64,000 nucleotides of DNA from an uncultured beta proteobacterium. GTDB lineage: Bacteria; Pseudomonadota; Gammaproteobacteria; Burkholderiales; Burkholderiaceae_C. Shown in pieces: positions 61,781 to 64,000 of this stretch. Positions within the stretch are counted from its first letter, which is position 1. Each line of letters begins with the position of its first letter. The notes beneath the pieces are model-generated. The model was not told where the DNA came from. It saw only the letters and a program-made list of their open reading frames with translations, and did no database searches. The stretch is from NCBI GenBank assembly GCA_903938815.1, contig CAJAES010000039.1, positions 1-64,000 of the forward strand. The letters are read 5' to 3'. The translations under genes were made by a program, and so were the position numbers.

Positions 61781-63054
61781 TCTACCAGTCCGGCTTCGGC
61801 AACCAGTTCGCCAGCGAGGCCGTACCCGGTACGCTGCCCGTGGGCCGCAACAGCCCGCAGCGCGTGGCGCACGGCCTGTACGCCGAGCTGCTGTCGGGCA
61901 GCGCCTTCACCGCGCCGCGCGCGGAGAACCGCCGCACCTGGCTGTACCGGCGCCAGCCCTCGGTGGTGGTGGGTGGTTATGAACGCCTCGCGCTGCCGCT
62001 GTGGACCACCGGTGCCGCCAGCGGTGTCGAGGTGCCACCCGACCCGCTGCGCTGGCACCCGCCGCCGATGCCTGCGGAATCGCTCGACTTCGTCGAAGGC
62101 CTGCGCACGATGGTCGTCAATGGCGATGCCGATGCGCAGACCGGCATCGCGGCGCACCTGGCCTTCGTCACGCGCTCGATGGGCCGGCGCGCCTGCGTCA
62201 ACGGCGACGGCGAACTGCTGCTCGTGCCGCAGGCCGGCACCCTGCACCTCACCACCGAGTGCGGCCGCCTGAGCGTGGGCCCCGGCGAGATCGCGCTGCT
62301 GCCGCGCGGCATGGCCTTCTCGGTGGACGTGGACGGCCCCTGCAGCGCGTATGTCTGCGAGAACTACGGCGCGCCCTTCCGCCTGCCCGAACTCGGGCCC
62401 ATCGGCAGCAACGGCCTGGCGAATGCGCGCGACTTCCTGGCACCGGTCGCCGCATTCGACGACACGCCCGGCGATTGGGAGATCGTGCGCAAGTCCGGCG
62501 GCGCCTTCTGGCGCGCGGCGCAGGGGCATTCGCCCTTCAACGTGGTCGCCTGGCACGGCAACCTGGTGCCGGTGAAGTACGACACGCGCCACTTCATGAC
62601 CATCGGCTCGATCAGCTTCGACCACCCCGACCCCAGCATCTTCACGGTGCTCACGAGCCCCAGCGACACGCCCGGCACCGCGAACTGCGATTTCGTGATT
62701 TTCCCGCCGCGCTGGCTGGTGGCCGAGGACACCTTCCGCCCGCCCTGGTACCACCGCAACCTCATGAGCGAGTTCATGGGGCTGGTGTACGGCCAGTACG
62801 ACGCCAAGCCGGAGGGCTTCCGGCCCGGCGGCGCGAGCCTGCACAACAGCATGGTGCCGCACGGCCCCGACACCGACGCCTTCGAGCGCGCGAGCGCCGC
62901 GCCGCTGGCGCCGCACAAGCTCGACCACACGCTGGCCTTCATGTTCGAAAGCCGCTGGCGCCTGCGCCCCACGGCCTGGGCGATGCGCGACGGCGCACGC
63001 GACCTGCGCTACGCTGACTGCTGGACCGGCCTCAAGGACCACTTCCAACCATGA
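61777..63054 (+). CDS. hmgA: Homogentisate 1,2-dioxygenase
   Basis: A 425-residue enzyme of normal length starting at GTG ([20 protein letters not shown]). It contains [20 protein letters not shown]-like [14 protein letters not shown] near residue 195 and the iron-ligand region [14 protein letters not shown] (His and Glu) with [12 protein letters not shown]. It opens homogentisate to maleylacetoacetate. It overlaps the DUF2783 gene by four bases and the fumarylacetoacetase gene by four bases, so the whole unit is translationally coupled. Confidence 0.95.
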   Translation: MIYQSGFGNQFASEAVPGTLPVGRNSPQRVAHGLYAELLSGSAFTAPRAENRRTWLYRRQPSVVVGGYERLALPLWTTGAASGVEVPPDPLRWHPPPMPAESLDFVEGLRTMVVNGDADAQTGIAAHLAFVTRSMGRRACVNGDGELLLVPQAGTLHLTTECGRLSVGPGEIALLPRGMAFSVDVDGPCSAYVCENYGAPFRLPELGPIGSNGLANARDFLAPVAAFDDTPGDWEIVRKSGGAFWRAAQGHSPFNVVAWHGNLVPVKYDTRHFMTIGSISFDHPDPSIFTVLTSPSDTPGTANCDFVIFPPRWLVAEDTFRPPWYHRNLMSEFMGLVYGQYDAKPEGFRPGGASLHNSMVPHGPDTDAFERASAAPLAPHKLDHTLAFMFESRWRLRPTAWAMRDGARDLRYADCWTGLKDHFQP

Positions 63055-64000
63055 ACCTGATCGACGCCACCCACGACCCCGCCCTCAAGAGCTGGGTCGA
63101 TTCGGCCAACGCGGCCGGCACCGACTTCACCATCCAGAACCTGCCCTTCGGCCGCTTCCGCCGGGCCGGCAGCGACGAGCCCTGGCGCATCGGCGTGGCC
63201 ATCGGCGACCAGGTGCTCGACCTGAAGCTCGCCGCGGCGCAGTGCCCCTGGGCCGACGGCGTGGCCGACCTTCTGCAGCCGCTGGCCGAAGGCGACCTGA
63301 ACGCCTTCATGGCCATGGGCTCTCAGGCCCGCAGCACGGTGCGGTCCGCACTCTCGGCTGCGCTGGCCGAGGGCAGCGACCAGGGGCCCTTTCTGGAGCT
63401 GTGCCTGGTGCCGCAGCGTGAAGCCGAGATGGCCCTGCCCTGCCGCATCGGCGACTACACCGACTTCTACACCGGCATCCACCACGCCACCACGGTGGGC
63501 AAGCTGTTCCGGCCCGACAACCCGCTGCTGCCGAACTACAAATGGGTGCCGATCGGCTATCACGGGCGCGTGTCGTCGATCGGCGTCAGCGGGCAGACGG
63601 TGCGCCGCCCGAGCGGCCAGACGCTGGCCCCGGGCGCCACGGAGCCGAGCTTCGGCCCCTGCAAGCGGCTGGACTACGAACTCGAGCTCGGCATCCTCGT
63701 CGGGCCCGGCAATGCGCTGGGCGAGCCCAAGACCATGGCGCAGGCCGAGGCCGACTGGTTCGGCCTGGTGCTGCTGAACGACTGGTCCGCACGCGACATC
63801 CAGGCCTGGGAATACCAGCCGCTGGGCCCGTTCCTGGCGAAGAATTTCGCGAGCACGATCTCGCCGTGGGTGGTGACGCAGGAGGCGCTGGCCCCGTATC
63901 GCGCGCCGTTCGCGCACCCGCAGGGTGACCCGCAGCCGCTGCCCTACCTGAGCTCGGAATTCAACAGCGCCGCCGGCGCCGTGGACGTGACGCTGGAGGT
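63051..64000 (+). CDS. fahA: Fumarylacetoacetase (3' end outside window)
   Basis: The first 316 codons of a fumarylacetoacetase; the frame is open to the window end. N-terminal domain: [20 protein letters not shown]. Catalytic domain: [20 protein letters not shown] (metal-binding Asp and the catalytic His), [36 protein letters not shown] and [20 protein letters not shown]. It cleaves fumarylacetoacetate to fumarate and acetoacetate, the last step of the homogentisate pathway. No separate maleylacetoacetate isomerase gene is in the window. Confidence 0.95.
   Translation, partial: MNLIDATHDPALKSWVDSANAAGTDFTIQNLPFGRFRRAGSDEPWRIGVAIGDQVLDLKLAAAQCPWADGVADLLQPLAEGDLNAFMAMGSQARSTVRSALSAALAEGSDQGPFLELCLVPQREAEMALPCRIGDYTDFYTGIHHATTVGKLFRPDNPLLPNYKWVPIGYHGRVSSIGVSGQTVRRPSGQTLAPGATEPSFGPCKRLDYELELGILVGPGNALGEPKTMAQAEADWFGLVLLNDWSARDIQAWEYQPLGPFLAKNFASTISPWVVTQEALAPYRAPFAHPQGDPQPLPYLSSEFNSAAGAVDVTLE

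Overview
The window is high-GC, densely coding DNA from a proteobacterium. The gene set points to a betaproteobacterium, most likely Burkholderiales/Comamonadaceae: a complete soxCDYZAXB locus, protocatechuate 4,5-cleavage genes in pmd-like order, the rsmB-DUF4390-NtrY/NtrX block, and many LysR/IclR-controlled catabolic operons. This placement is inferred from gene content, not from a phylogenetic test.

Layout. (1) 1-945: the N-terminal part of an ExeA/GspA-type AAA ATPase. (2) 0.96-11.2 kb: a LysR regulator diverging from a long + strand operon for protocatechuate meta (4,5) cleavage (substrate-binding protein, ligJ, ligK, a dehydrogenase, ligI, a tannase/feruloyl-esterase-like lipoprotein, ligA, ligB, ligC, an aldo/keto reductase). 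It covers ring opening by LigAB through to the aldolase LigK. (3) 11.2-17.2 kb: an ABC importer with an NMT1/THI5-like binding protein and a fused double permease, bracketed by two 5-formyltetrahydrofolate cyclo-ligase paralogs and diverging from an RpiR regulator. (4) 17.3-26.1 kb: sulfur oxidation on the - strand (soxC-D-Y-Z-A-X, an intrinsic terminator, soxB, a DsrE-like protein, a YeeE/YedE transporter and a diheme cytochrome). (5) 26.3-33.9 kb: an S41 peptidase-like protein, a BLUF photosensor, folE, rsmB, DUF4390, an NtrY-like kinase, a short NtrX-like regulator and tRNA-Phe(GAA).

(6) 34.0-48.3 kb is an accessory island next to tRNA-Phe. It begins with a lower-GC stretch, a DUF2335-like membrane protein and a decayed tyrosine integrase. 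Its centrepiece is a type IV CRISPR-Cas locus on the - strand: csf3, a small csf1-like gene, a Cas6e-like/csf5 gene, csf2 and csf4, with most junctions overlapping. Csf4 is a DinG-family helicase carrying a C-terminal HNH nuclease domain. Ten bases after its stop lies a mini-array of four 36-bp repeats at an exact 66-bp period (three 30-bp spacers) that decays away from csf4. There is no cas1 or cas2. Behind it is a second unusual operon: MoxR ATPase, unknown protein, HExxH/VWA protein, divergent S-adenosylmethionine synthetase and a small unknown protein.

(7) 48.9-55.9 kb: a Rieske oxygenase, a zinc alcohol dehydrogenase and a LysR regulator, then an unfamiliar trio (possible nucleotidyltransferase-like protein, glycine-rich IPT/TIG protein, alpha/alpha-toroid cyclase-like protein). 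(8) 56-57.3 kb: TusA plus a second YeeE/YedE transporter. (9) 57.4-64 kb: an IclR regulator divergent from a homogentisate operon (MBL-fold protein, VOC protein, MhaA-like flavin hydroxylase, DUF2783/MhaB-like small protein, hmgA, fumarylacetoacetase cut by the window end).

Together the chromosomal part describes a heterotroph that degrades lignin-type and phenylacetate-type aromatics and oxidises reduced sulfur. The island adds RNA-guided defence and an uncharacterised MoxR/VWA module.
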